Shown here piece by piece: positions 1-5,019 of a DNA stretch of 5,398 nucleotides. How positions within the stretch are numbered: the stretch's first letter is position 1; every line of letters starts with the position of its first letter. The translations under genes were made by a program, and so were the position numbers. The notes below the pieces were generated by a model that saw only the letters and a program-made list of their open reading frames with translations, had not been told where the DNA came from and ran no database searches. The DNA is taken from positions 1 through 5,398 of the forward strand of contig CABPWH010000102.1 of assembly GCA_902461085.1 (NCBI GenBank), read 5' to 3'. This DNA is from an uncultured Collinsella sp. Lineage in GTDB: Bacteria > Actinomycetota > Coriobacteriia > Coriobacteriales > Coriobacteriaceae.

Positions 1-182
1 GGCTGGAGTTCCCTTTGGCGAAACACAATGTCGTTGATCATTTGGAGTGGCAGGATCAGCAGACATGCTACGAATGCCATGATGAGCGCAATCGCTGCGA
101 TCTTGTCGTTCGTGAGCATCAGTAAATCGAAGGTGAATGGTTTTACGAGAAGTGAGCGACCTATTCTTGACCCCTGAAGCAT
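1..182 (-). CDS. Possible N-terminus of a membrane protein, cut by the left edge
   Basis: Reading leftward from an ATG at 182, an open frame runs off the window. About 21 residues in, a second ATG at 119 begins MLTNDKIAAIALIMAFVAC, followed by a hydrophobic stretch of roughly 20 residues (IAAIALIMAFVACLLILPL) and then polar sequence (QMINDIVFRQREL). This is the layout of an N-terminal membrane anchor or signal-anchor. Neither ATG has a convincing ribosome binding site, so the start is undecided: 119 gives the cleaner membrane-protein N-terminus, 182 the longer frame. The frame actually stays open back to a TGA at 282-284. The gene lies on the same strand as the flavodoxin operon but 216 nt or more downstream of it. 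I do not recognise the family. It could also be a gene remnant or chance frame, since only 60 codons are visible. Confidence 0.35.
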   Translation of the reverse strand, partial: MLQGSRIGRSLLVKPFTFDLLMLTNDKIAAIALIMAFVACLLILPLQMINDIVFRQRELQ

Positions 183-195
183 TCGCACTTTTGGA

Positions 196-232
196 TGAAA
201 AAACCGCAGGATTTGAGTGACAAAACCGCAGG
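196..232. repeat. Two-copy direct repeat, TGAMAAAACCGCAGG, 22-nt period
   Basis: TGAAAAAACCGCAGG (196-210) and TGACAAAACCGCAGG (218-232) match at 14 of 15 positions and are spaced exactly 22 nt apart, about two helical turns. They lie in the 216-nt spacer between the flavodoxin stop and the possible left-edge gene, just upstream of the ATG at 182 on the minus strand. Same-face spacing is compatible with a protein-binding site, but two copies are too few to exclude a small tandem duplication. Apart from this repeat I see no gene and no convincing terminator hairpin between 183 and 398. Confidence 0.5.
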
Positions 233-398
233 AAATGGCTCTCCAAAAATGTCGATGCTTCGGGAGTCCGATTTCACTCGTTCACTTCGCGGGAAAGTAT
301 TCACCTTCGTTGCGCAGGGACGGCTGGAGGGGTAGTTGGTACCGGGTGACCGCTTCTGTCTTGGGCGGATTGTCGACTTGGGCCTCCGACGCGCCGTG

Positions 399-872
399 CT
401 AGAGGTACCTTGCCGCGAGCTTCTCGAGTTCGGTGTCGCTTACGTTGTTGAGGACGCCGCCGTCAACGATCTTTGCGCCTGGAGCGCTTGCTCTAAGGAT
501 CGACGCTGTCTTGTCCATTCCGCTCCCGCCCGAGGTGGCAAACAGGACGATTGTTTTGCCTGTCAGGTCGTAAGACTCGAGGATTGTATTGACAATCGCC
601 GGTGCCACGTACCACCAGATGGGAAATCCCAAAAAGATGGTGTCGTAGTCTTCGATGCGCTCGACCCTGGAGGTTATGGCGGGACGGCAGGAGGGATCGG
701 CTGCCTCGAGTGTGCTGCGGCTCCGTTTGTCGCGCCAGTCGAGGTCGGCGCTTGTGTATGGGTTGGCGGGCACAATGGCGAACAGGTCGCTGTCCGCTAC
801 ACGAGCCAGGCGACATGCAACGTCCTTCGTGGTGCCCGTTGCGCTGAAATATGCTACAAGTGTCTTAACCAA
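399..872 (-). CDS. Flavodoxin (short-chain, Flavodoxin_4-like)
   Basis: A 157-residue FMN-binding electron carrier of the cytoplasm. The N-terminus MVKTLVAYFSATGTTKDVA shows the first beta strand followed by the phosphate-binding loop S-A-T-G-T-T-K (residues 10-16) that holds the FMN phosphate. Later signatures are LGFPIWWYVAP (81-91), the loop supplying aromatic stacking near the isoalloxazine ring, and LFATSGGSGM (110-119), the second FMN loop. Length is right for this class. The start is taken as TTG at 872, because AAAGGA lies 6 nt upstream (879-884) and the alignable flavodoxin fold begins there. An upstream in-frame ATG at 1004 would add 44 residues of non-flavodoxin character overlapping the neighbouring gene. 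It is the last gene of the reductase operon, 58 nt after the 79-residue gene. A likely role is to take electrons in a redox pathway with the aldo/keto reductase; the partner is not shown by sequence. Family certain, physiological role inferred. Confidence 0.9.
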   Translation of the reverse strand: MVKTLVAYFSATGTTKDVACRLARVADSDLFAIVPANPYTSADLDWRDKRSRSTLEAADPSCRPAITSRVERIEDYDTIFLGFPIWWYVAPAIVNTILESYDLTGKTIVLFATSGGSGMDKTASILRASAPGAKIVDGGVLNNVSDTELEKLAARYL

Positions 873-878
873 TGGAGT

Positions 879-884
879 TCCTTT
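879..884 (-). promoter_or_regulatory. Ribosome binding site deciding the flavodoxin TTG start
   Basis: AAAGGA on the minus strand, 6 nt before TTG at 872-870. It is the only Shine-Dalgarno-like sequence near the beginning of the flavodoxin fold, and no ATG or GTG occurs there, so it argues for a TTG initiation codon. Confidence 0.6.
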
Positions 885-930
885 CGTTGCTGTGGTTTGG
901 ACCTTATGCTGAGGTGCATTTGGCGCTTTC

Positions 931-1170
931 TCATGACCGCGATGCCGTGCGGTTTGTCCTGCATTCGGTTGAAGCGTTGCGTAGCCGGTAGATGAGATAG
1001 TCAAGGCGCTCGAGTTTCTGTTGTCCCGAGTGGATATCGTCGAGCAATTCGCGACGATACCGTTTTAGTAGACAAATCCGCGCGCAGTCGCTGGTGGCCG
1101 AGCCGTACAGCTCGATGAGTTCTTCGCTGCAGTCGGCGTCGTGCAGGCCGTTGATGATGTTGTCGTCCAT
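931..1170 (-). CDS. Small helical protein of unknown function (79 aa)
   Basis: A 79-residue, highly charged protein beginning MDDNIINGLHDADCSEELIE. The middle (about residues 29-65, CARICLLKRYRRELLDDIHS onward through LERLDYLIYRLRN) is predicted by eye to be one or two long amphipathic helices with heptad-like leucines, a possible coiled coil. The tail is rich in Ser, Thr and Arg. There is no membrane segment or signal peptide. The ATG at 1170 lies only 4 nt after the reductase stop, so translation is probably coupled; there is no strong ribosome binding site of its own. A longer frame from 1281 would overlap the reductase C-terminus and is not favoured. From memory, similar small proteins with an ELLDxIHxxQxxLxxLDYLIYxL pattern sit beside reductases and flavodoxins in gut anaerobes, but I cannot name a family. 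The position between reductase and flavodoxin suggests an accessory or adaptor role. Confidence 0.75.
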   Translation of the reverse strand: MDDNIINGLHDADCSEELIELYGSATSDCARICLLKRYRRELLDDIHSGQQKLERLDYLIYRLRNASTECRTNRTASRS

Positions 1171-1174
1171 GTCG

Positions 1175-2194
1175 TCACTTTGCGGTTTTGACTTTGGTAG
1201 TGCCGGCAAGCGGCTTTTCGCCGGGACGGGCTTTGGGACCAACGAGCGCGTGCGGTTGATAGGGCTCTTCGAGGAAGTCAATCTCGGCGGGGGAGAGCGT
1301 TATGTCGAGCGCGGCCACGGCGTCATCGACGCGCTCGGGCTTGGAGCAACCCACGATGGGCGCCTCGACGCCACGCACCCAGTGCCATGCCAGCGCAATC
1401 TGCGGCATCGGCACGTCGTGATCGGCGGCAACCTTGGCCACGCGCTCAACGATGGGCATGTCGATGGCACGGTCATGGTCATACTTGCTGGCCATGGTCA
1501 TGTCGGTGGTGCCACGCATGCTCGAGCTTTCCCATGTGGGGCGGCAGAGGTGTCCCGACGCCATGGGGCTGTATGGCGTAAGGGCCATGTCGAACTGGCG
1601 GCACACCGGAATCATCTCCCGCTCGTCCTCTCGGTACAGCAGGTTGTAGTGGCACTGCATGCTCGTAAAGGGCGTCCATCCGTGGTCACGCGCGACGATC
1701 TGCAGGTTGTGCAGCTGGTAGGCATACATGGCGCTGGCGCCGAGCGCGCGGACCTTGCCCTCGCACACCAGGTCGTTGAGCGCTTCCATGGTCTCTTCCA
1801 TGGGAACGTCGTAATCGAAGCGGTGGATGATGTAGAGGTCCAGATAATCGGTGCCCAAGCGCTTGAGCGAGCCTTCGATCTCACGCTTGATGGCCGCGGC
1901 GGAAAGGCCACCCTCGTTAAAGTGGACTTTGCTGGCAAGGACGACGTCTTCGCGCGCAATGCCTAGATCGCGAAGTGCGGCGCCGATGTACTCTTCGCTC
2001 GTGCCAGAGGCGTAGCAGTTGGCGGTATCGATAAAGTTGATGCCGACGTCGAGCGCGCGTTTGATGACAGCGCGTGTGTCGTCGGGTCCGATGGTCCACT
2101 GGTGATGGCCGGGGTCGGGCTCGCCAAAGCTCATGCCTCCCAGGCAGAGTTTAGAGACTTTGATGCCGGAATGTCCGAGGGCTGTGTACTGCAT
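1175..2194 (-). CDS. Aldo/keto reductase
   Basis: A 339-residue cytoplasmic NAD(P)H-dependent oxidoreductase with the (beta/alpha)8 fold, reducing carbonyl substrates to alcohols; the physiological substrate is unknown. The start MQYTALGHSGIKVSKLCLGG is typical of the family. All four catalytic residues are in place: Asp56 and Tyr61 (FIDTANCYASG), Lys89 (LASKVHF) and His124 (YIIHRFD). The cofactor-phosphate region is seen in IVGCSKPERVDDAV (280-293). The length and the YTALGHSG..VS start fit the plant-type/YajO-like branch (AKR subfamily often paired with LysR regulators). The ATG at 2194 has AAGGAG (2201-2206) 6 nt upstream. It is the first gene of a minus-strand operon with the 79-residue protein (4-nt gap) and the flavodoxin, and is divergent from the LysR gene, which probably controls it. 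The C-terminal tail after about residue 315 is Lys/Pro-rich and variable in the family. Confidence 0.93.
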   Translation of the reverse strand: MQYTALGHSGIKVSKLCLGGMSFGEPDPGHHQWTIGPDDTRAVIKRALDVGINFIDTANCYASGTSEEYIGAALRDLGIAREDVVLASKVHFNEGGLSAAAIKREIEGSLKRLGTDYLDLYIIHRFDYDVPMEETMEALNDLVCEGKVRALGASAMYAYQLHNLQIVARDHGWTPFTSMQCHYNLLYREDEREMIPVCRQFDMALTPYSPMASGHLCRPTWESSSMRGTTDMTMASKYDHDRAIDMPIVERVAKVAADHDVPMPQIALAWHWVRGVEAPIVGCSKPERVDDAVAALDITLSPAEIDFLEEPYQPHALVGPKARPGEKPLAGTTKVKTAK

Positions 2195-2331
2195 GCCGTT
2201 CTCCTTGTTCTTGAGGGGATGGCTATAGCGTACGTTGATAGGTTGATAATGTATATTGCTTATATCGACTTGCTGGGTATGCGAAAATCAAATGGCTAGC
2301 AGGCGGGATTCCTTGATTGAGTTGGGGTGCA
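2195..2331. promoter_or_regulatory. Divergent control region between the reductase operon and lysR
   Basis: This 137-nt spacer must carry promoters for both directions. Its centre (2235-2266) is AT-rich and contains a direct repeat TTGATA (2235-2240 and 2243-2248) and an overlapping dyad: ATAA (2246-2249), 10 nt, TTAT (2260-2263), nested in GATA (2245-2248) and TATC (2263-2266). LysR-type regulators typically bind an interrupted dyad of the T-N11-A kind in the shared spacer of divergent genes, so this is the best operator candidate. Several TATA-like hexamers lie here, but none pairs with a good -35 box at 16-18 nt, so I do not assign promoters. Confidence 0.45.
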
Positions 2332-3213
2332 ATGGAGCTACGGACTTTGCGTTACTTTTTGGCGGTGGCGCGTGAAGAAAACATGACCGAGGCGGCAAAT
2401 GTGCTGCACGTGACACAGCCTACGCTGTCACGTCAGATTGCCGATCTTGAGCGCGAGCTGGGTGTGGAGCTGTTCGAGCGCACCAATCGATCGTGCGTGC
2501 TTACGAGCGATGGCATGCGCCTGCGCCAGCGCGCCGAGGAGATCGTCTCGCTGGTAGAGCAAACCGAGCTGGAGTTGGCGGATCGGGAGCTCGGCATTGC
2601 GGGCGTTATCCGCATTGGCGCCGGCGAAACCAAATCGATGCGGAGGGTGCTCGATGCTTTTACAGAGCTGCGTCGGGATTATCCCGGAGTGACGATTGAG
2701 CTCTATACCGGTAACGCCGATGCAGTGGAGGAACGCTTGGAGCGTGGCCTGCTCGACTTTGCGTTGTTGCTGGAACCCGTTAACGTCGAGAAATACGAAT
2801 GGATTCGCATGCCCGAGGCTGATCGAGTTGGTGCCGTTGTCGCCGCGAGCGGTCCATGGGGTGGCCGGGACGTGCTGACGCCTGCGGACGTGGCGAATAT
2901 GCCGCTGCTGGTGAGTTCGCGCACCACGAATCGAGCGCTGGACCTAGAAGCGTGGTCGAGTGGCGTCCTCAGTGTCGACGAGCTCAACATCGTGGGGCAT
3001 TTCGATCTTATCGGCAACGCGTCGCATCTGGTGCATTCGGGCGCCGCGTGTGCGGTTAGCGTTGGAAGCTTGCTGCAGATAGATGAATGTAGCGACCTGC
3101 GTTTTGTTCCATTTGAGCCGCCGCTTACCATTGCGTCGTATCTGGTGTGGAAAAAATATCGCCTGCGTTCCCGCGCCTGCGAAGAGTTTCTGAACCGCTT
3201 GAATAGTATGTGA
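2332..3213 (+). CDS. LysR-family transcriptional regulator
   Basis: A 293-residue regulator of normal LysR length. Residues 1-60 form the winged helix-turn-helix: MELRTLRYFLAVAREENMTE is the classical opening, and AANVLHVTQPTLSRQIADLE (21-40) followed by ELGVELFER holds the recognition helix. A linker helix (about 62-88) leads to the periplasmic-binding-protein-like effector domain (about 91-290), starting GVIRIGAGET. ATG 2332 is chosen because the family consensus begins there and GGGG lies 4 nt upstream (2324-2327); an in-frame TTG at 2317, with AGGCGGG 9 nt before it, would add five residues and remains possible. It is divergent from the aldo/keto reductase operon, the usual arrangement for a LysR regulator with its target, and such proteins commonly autoregulate. 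The inducer cannot be deduced. The dus gene begins about 40 nt downstream on the same strand. Confidence 0.93.
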   Translation: MELRTLRYFLAVAREENMTEAANVLHVTQPTLSRQIADLERELGVELFERTNRSCVLTSDGMRLRQRAEEIVSLVEQTELELADRELGIAGVIRIGAGETKSMRRVLDAFTELRRDYPGVTIELYTGNADAVEERLERGLLDFALLLEPVNVEKYEWIRMPEADRVGAVVAASGPWGGRDVLTPADVANMPLLVSSRTTNRALDLEAWSSGVLSVDELNIVGHFDLIGNASHLVHSGAACAVSVGSLLQIDECSDLRFVPFEPPLTIASYLVWKKYRLRSRACEEFLNRLNSM

Positions 3214-3252
3214 TGAAGGGGCAGCCCCTTTGCCGCATTGATCTGAGAGTAG

Positions 3253-4212
3253 ATGTTGATGATTCTATCGTTGGCCCCCATGGAGGGGATTACCGGGCAT
3301 GTGTTCCGTCGCGTGCATGCGGAGTGCTTTGGCGCGCTCGATTGTTATTACACGCCGTTTTTGCCGCCGCCGCGGGTGGGAAACCGCTTTGGCGGCAAGG
3401 CGCTTAAGGAGATCGATCCTGCCAACAACCAGGGGCTCAACGTAGTGCCTCAGCTGATGTCTAAGAATGCGGATGAGTTTGTGTGGGCGGCACAGGTGCT
3501 CGCCGACATGGGTTACCGCGAGGTCAACCTCAACCTGGGCTGTCCCTCGGGTACGGTTGTTGCCAAGGGTAAAGGATCGGGCTTCTTGCGCAACTTGGAC
3601 GAGCTCGAGGTGTTCTTGAGTGACGTGTGTGAGCGCTCTCCGCTGCCGGTATCGGTCAAGACCAGGTTGGGGCTGGAGAGCGACGACGAATACGAGCGCG
3701 TGCTCGATTTGTATTGCCGCATGCCGCTGGCGGAGCTGATCGTGCATCCGCGCGTACAAAAGGACCGTTATGCGGGCTCGCCGCGCAAAGAGTGTTATGG
3801 CGAGACGCTGGATCGTGCGCCGTTCCCGGTCGCCTACAACGGCGATATTTTTGATCTTGAGGATATGGACGCGCTGGTGGAGGCCTATCCCGGCACGCGC
3901 CATGTGATGTTGGGGCGTGGCCTGCTCGCGAACCCCGCTCTGGCTCGCATGGTCAACGGCGGTCCTGCTGCAACGGCAGCTGAGCTTCAGCGTTTCCATG
4001 ACACGCTGTTTGCTGCCTATGCAGAAGAGATTGGCGGTAACGCGGTCTTTCGCATGAAGGAGTGGTGGTTCTACGCCAAGTGCGCTTTCGCCGACCCTAC
4101 TACCGTTCACAAGCTCGTACGTAAGACCAAAAAGGTCGACGAATACCGAGCCGCCGTCGAGCGCGTCTTTCGCGAGCAGCCGCTTGCGCCCATAGCCCGC
4201 TTCCACGGCTAG
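3253..4212 (+). CDS. dus: tRNA-dihydrouridine synthase
   Basis: A 319-residue FMN enzyme that reduces specific uridines in the D-loop of tRNA to dihydrouridine using NADPH. Residues 1-240 are the TIM barrel: LAPMEGITG (7-15) contacts FMN, PQLM (66-69) the isoalloxazine, NLGCPSGTV (94-102) carries the catalytic Cys97 with the K-G-K-G-S loop after it, SVKTRLG (134-140) supplies FMN-binding Lys136, VHPR (164-167) the conserved His165, YNGD (195-198) and GRG (221-223) hold the FMN phosphate. The C-terminal helical domain (about 245-315) recognises tRNA. All key residues are intact. The start is either ATG 3253 or ATG 3259; GAGAG at 3245-3249 is 3 nt from the first and 9 nt from the second, which favours 3259. 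It sits about 40 nt after lysR on the same strand and probably shares its transcript. Which uridine is modified (DusA, B or C type) I cannot say. A 20-bp-arm palindrome begins 1 nt after the stop. Confidence 0.94.
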   Translation: MLMILSLAPMEGITGHVFRRVHAECFGALDCYYTPFLPPPRVGNRFGGKALKEIDPANNQGLNVVPQLMSKNADEFVWAAQVLADMGYREVNLNLGCPSGTVVAKGKGSGFLRNLDELEVFLSDVCERSPLPVSVKTRLGLESDDEYERVLDLYCRMPLAELIVHPRVQKDRYAGSPRKECYGETLDRAPFPVAYNGDIFDLEDMDALVEAYPGTRHVMLGRGLLANPALARMVNGGPAATAAELQRFHDTLFAAYAEEIGGNAVFRMKEWWFYAKCAFADPTTVHKLVRKTKKVDEYRAAVERVFREQPLAPIARFHG

Positions 4213-4213
4213 C

Positions 4214-4269
4214 TAGTCATTGGGGACGTTCTTTAACGACTAGTCATTTAAGAACGTCCCCAATGACTA
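4214..4269. repeat. Perfect 20-bp-arm palindrome after dus
   Basis: Arms 4214-4233 (begins TAGTCATTGGGGACG) and 4250-4269 (ends CCCCAATGACTA) are exact reverse complements over 20 bp with a 16-nt loop. The loop itself contains the palindrome GACTAGTC (4238-4245). The AGTCATT word occurs at 4215 and 4242, and in reverse at 4262. It starts 1 nt after the dus stop and has no following T-run, so it is not a classical intrinsic terminator, although it may still stall polymerase or protect the transcript 3' end. Partial copies of the same sequence occur further right (4938-4973, 4987-5005, and shorter ones near 5329 and 5366), so it behaves as a REP-like dispersed repeat. Confidence 0.8.
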
Positions 4270-4275
4270 TGTTGC

Positions 4276-4336
4276 AAAAGCTGTACGTCAGCATCCAAAG
4301 ATGTCGAAAAATGTCGACTTTGGATGCTGGTGTACA
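4276..4336 (-). terminator. Long hairpin in the convergent spacer, possible terminator of the RHH gene
   Basis: Perfect 12-bp arms CAGCATCCAAAG (4289-4300) and CTTTGGATGCTG (4318-4329) are extended by TGTAC (4282-4286) and GTACA (4332-4336), giving a 19-position stem with two inner positions that pair as G-U only in plus-strand RNA. The 17-nt loop is a direct repeat, ATGTCGA at 4301-4307 and 4311-4317. On the minus strand four T follow the stem (4276-4279), 20 nt beyond the RHH gene stop, so it could end that transcript. The U-tract is short, and the wobble pairs favour folding of the plus-strand RNA, so it may serve dus or be a repeat instead. Confidence 0.5.
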
Positions 4337-4356
4337 TGTTTGGGTGTGGTGGGTAA

Positions 4357-4623
4357 CTAGGCAATCATTGCATCAAGCGTGATGAGCTCCCTGAGTCGCT
4401 CCGTGCGTGTTTGCCCATGGCGCTTTGCTTTTGCGTCAAAGGCTTCAAGGACCGATTCACCTACGCGTGCGGATAAAACAACGCTTGGCTCGTCAGAAAT
4501 CGGCGGCCTTCCCAGCTTGATGGTGCGACCCTTCGGCCACTCATCTTTTTCGTAGGCTTCCGCGGTTTTCTCCAACTCTCCAGGGGCAAATCCCATCATC
4601 TTTTCGAGTTGCTTTGCGTCCAT
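4357..4623 (-). CDS. Ribbon-helix-helix (CopG-like) antitoxin-type protein
   Basis: An 88-residue protein. Residues 1-35 (MDAKQLEKMMGFAPGELEKT onward) are a helical leader; KLGRPP (36-41) is a basic linker; SVVLSARV (47-54) is a beta strand followed by helix ESVLEAFDAKAKRHG (56-70) and helix TRTERLRELITLDA (72-85), the strand-helix-helix order of RHH DNA-binding antitoxins. Known members of this fold dimerise, bind palindromic operators and repress their own operon while neutralising a partner toxin. ATG 4623 is chosen because AGGAGG (4628-4633) is 4 nt upstream; an in-frame ATG at 4698 has no support. No toxin gene is visible on either side: the downstream spacer is 144 nt of hairpins and upstream there is no suitable frame. 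It may be an orphan antitoxin, a solitary regulator, or the survivor of a lost pair. Fold assignment is fairly sure, function inferred. Confidence 0.8.
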   Translation of the reverse strand: MDAKQLEKMMGFAPGELEKTAEAYEKDEWPKGRTIKLGRPPISDEPSVVLSARVGESVLEAFDAKAKRHGQTRTERLRELITLDAMIA

Positions 4624-4677
4624 AGCGCCTCCTATCGATCGGCATAATGTCGAGCACAGGTCAACGGATACTCTTTT

Positions 4678-4728
4678 TGTATACAGTTTTGTAGACAAAA
4701 ATATAAACAGTTTATCAGGCTAATTAGC
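4678..4728. promoter_or_regulatory. Operator-like cluster of palindromes upstream of the RHH gene
   Basis: Four palindromes lie 55-105 nt before the RHH start: TGTATACA (4678-4685), TTTTGT-AG-ACAAAA (4687-4700), AAACAGTTT (4705-4713) and GCTAATTAGC (4719-4728). The word ACAGTTT is directly repeated at 4683 and 4707, 24 nt apart. The stretch is much more AT-rich than its surroundings and contains TATACA and TATAAA-like words usable as -10 elements. RHH proteins bind tandem short palindromes next to their own promoter, so an autoregulatory operator is the natural reading; exact promoter elements are not assigned. Confidence 0.45.
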
Positions 4729-4806
4729 TTGTTTTGACCCGCGTGTTCGATAGGAAATGAGCATTGACGGCTTCGATACTCCTTTGCTTTTCAGCCTGGA
4801 ATTTGG

Positions 4807-4932
4807 ATGCTCATTGAACTTCCGGAGGGGAGCGCTTTATTAAGCTATCGAGATTCTGGGCAGGAGCTCTCACTGGTCTTCGATAATGGGACCAGCTTAA
4901 TTCGCGACACAGTGTGTCGCGAATGGGAGTAG
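4807..4932 (+). CDS. Possible small protein (41 aa) or 3' end of a decayed gene
   Basis: ATG 4807 opens a 41-codon frame, starting MLIELPEGSALLSYRDSGQE and ending DTVCREWE, with a composition that looks protein-like (alternating hydrophobic and charged residues, beta-rich). I do not recognise it. The ribosome binding site is poor (TGGA, 6 nt upstream). Another short frame, ATG 4757 to TAA 4843 (starts MSIDGFDTPLLFSLEFG, with AGGAA just before it), overlaps it in another frame; joining the two by one frameshift near 4803-4806 would give one protein of about 58 residues, so this may be a frameshifted remnant. A 25-bp palindrome (4900-4924) lies inside its 3' part. It could also be a chance frame in intergenic DNA. 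Confidence 0.3.
   Translation: MLIELPEGSALLSYRDSGQELSLVFDNGTSLIRDTVCREWE
4900..4924. repeat. 25-bp palindrome, 12-bp perfect arms around one base
   Basis: ATTCGCGACACA (4900-4911), a single G, and TGTGTCGCGAAT (4913-4924) are exact reverse complements. Just before it a smaller hairpin is formed by CTGGTC (4873-4878) and GACCAG (4890-4895). A one-base centre does not make a good RNA hairpin loop, so it resembles a two-fold protein-binding site more than a terminator; it has no T-run. It lies within the possible 41-codon frame. Confidence 0.7.
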
Positions 4933-4937
4933 TCGTT

Positions 4938-5005
4938 AGGTGTCCTTCAATGGCTAGTCATATAAGACCGTCCAAGTGCCGGATTATGTCATTTAGTGTC
5001 GTCCT
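4938..5005. repeat. Two degenerate copies of the post-dus palindrome
   Basis: Positions 4938-4973 align without gaps to 4224-4259 of the palindrome after dus, with 27 of 36 bases the same, including the core CTAGTCAT and AAGAxCGTCC. A second, shorter copy is at 4987-5005 (TGTCATTTAGTGTCGTCCT against AGTCATTTAAGAACGTCCC). The arms are no longer complementary, so these look like decayed copies of a dispersed repeat. Confidence 0.55.
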
Positions 5006-5019
5006 CAGCGGCTATTCTG

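Noticed and set aside
217..402. Plus-strand 61-codon frame in the left spacer
   Set aside because: No ribosome site, no domain, overlaps the end of the flavodoxin gene in antisense and covers the direct repeat.
336..995. Long plus-strand open frame opposite the flavodoxin
   Set aside because: It is antisense to a well-supported flavodoxin; its protein is Cys-rich without domain signature, as expected from a shadow frame in GC-rich DNA.
873..1004. Flavodoxin starting at the upstream ATG 1004
   Set aside because: The extra 44 residues do not belong to the flavodoxin fold and overlap the 79-codon gene; TTG 872 has the ribosome site.
1094..1966. Plus-strand open frame of 290 codons opposite the aldo/keto reductase
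   Set aside because: The reductase has an intact catalytic tetrad and a ribosome site; this frame is its antisense shadow.
3265..4206. Minus-strand open frame of 313 codons opposite dus
   Set aside because: Antisense to an enzyme with all FMN and catalytic motifs; the His/Arg-rich product is typical of a GC shadow.
4214..4269. Classical Rho-independent terminator for dus
   Set aside because: The stem is strong but no U-tract follows on either strand, so only a repeat call is supported.
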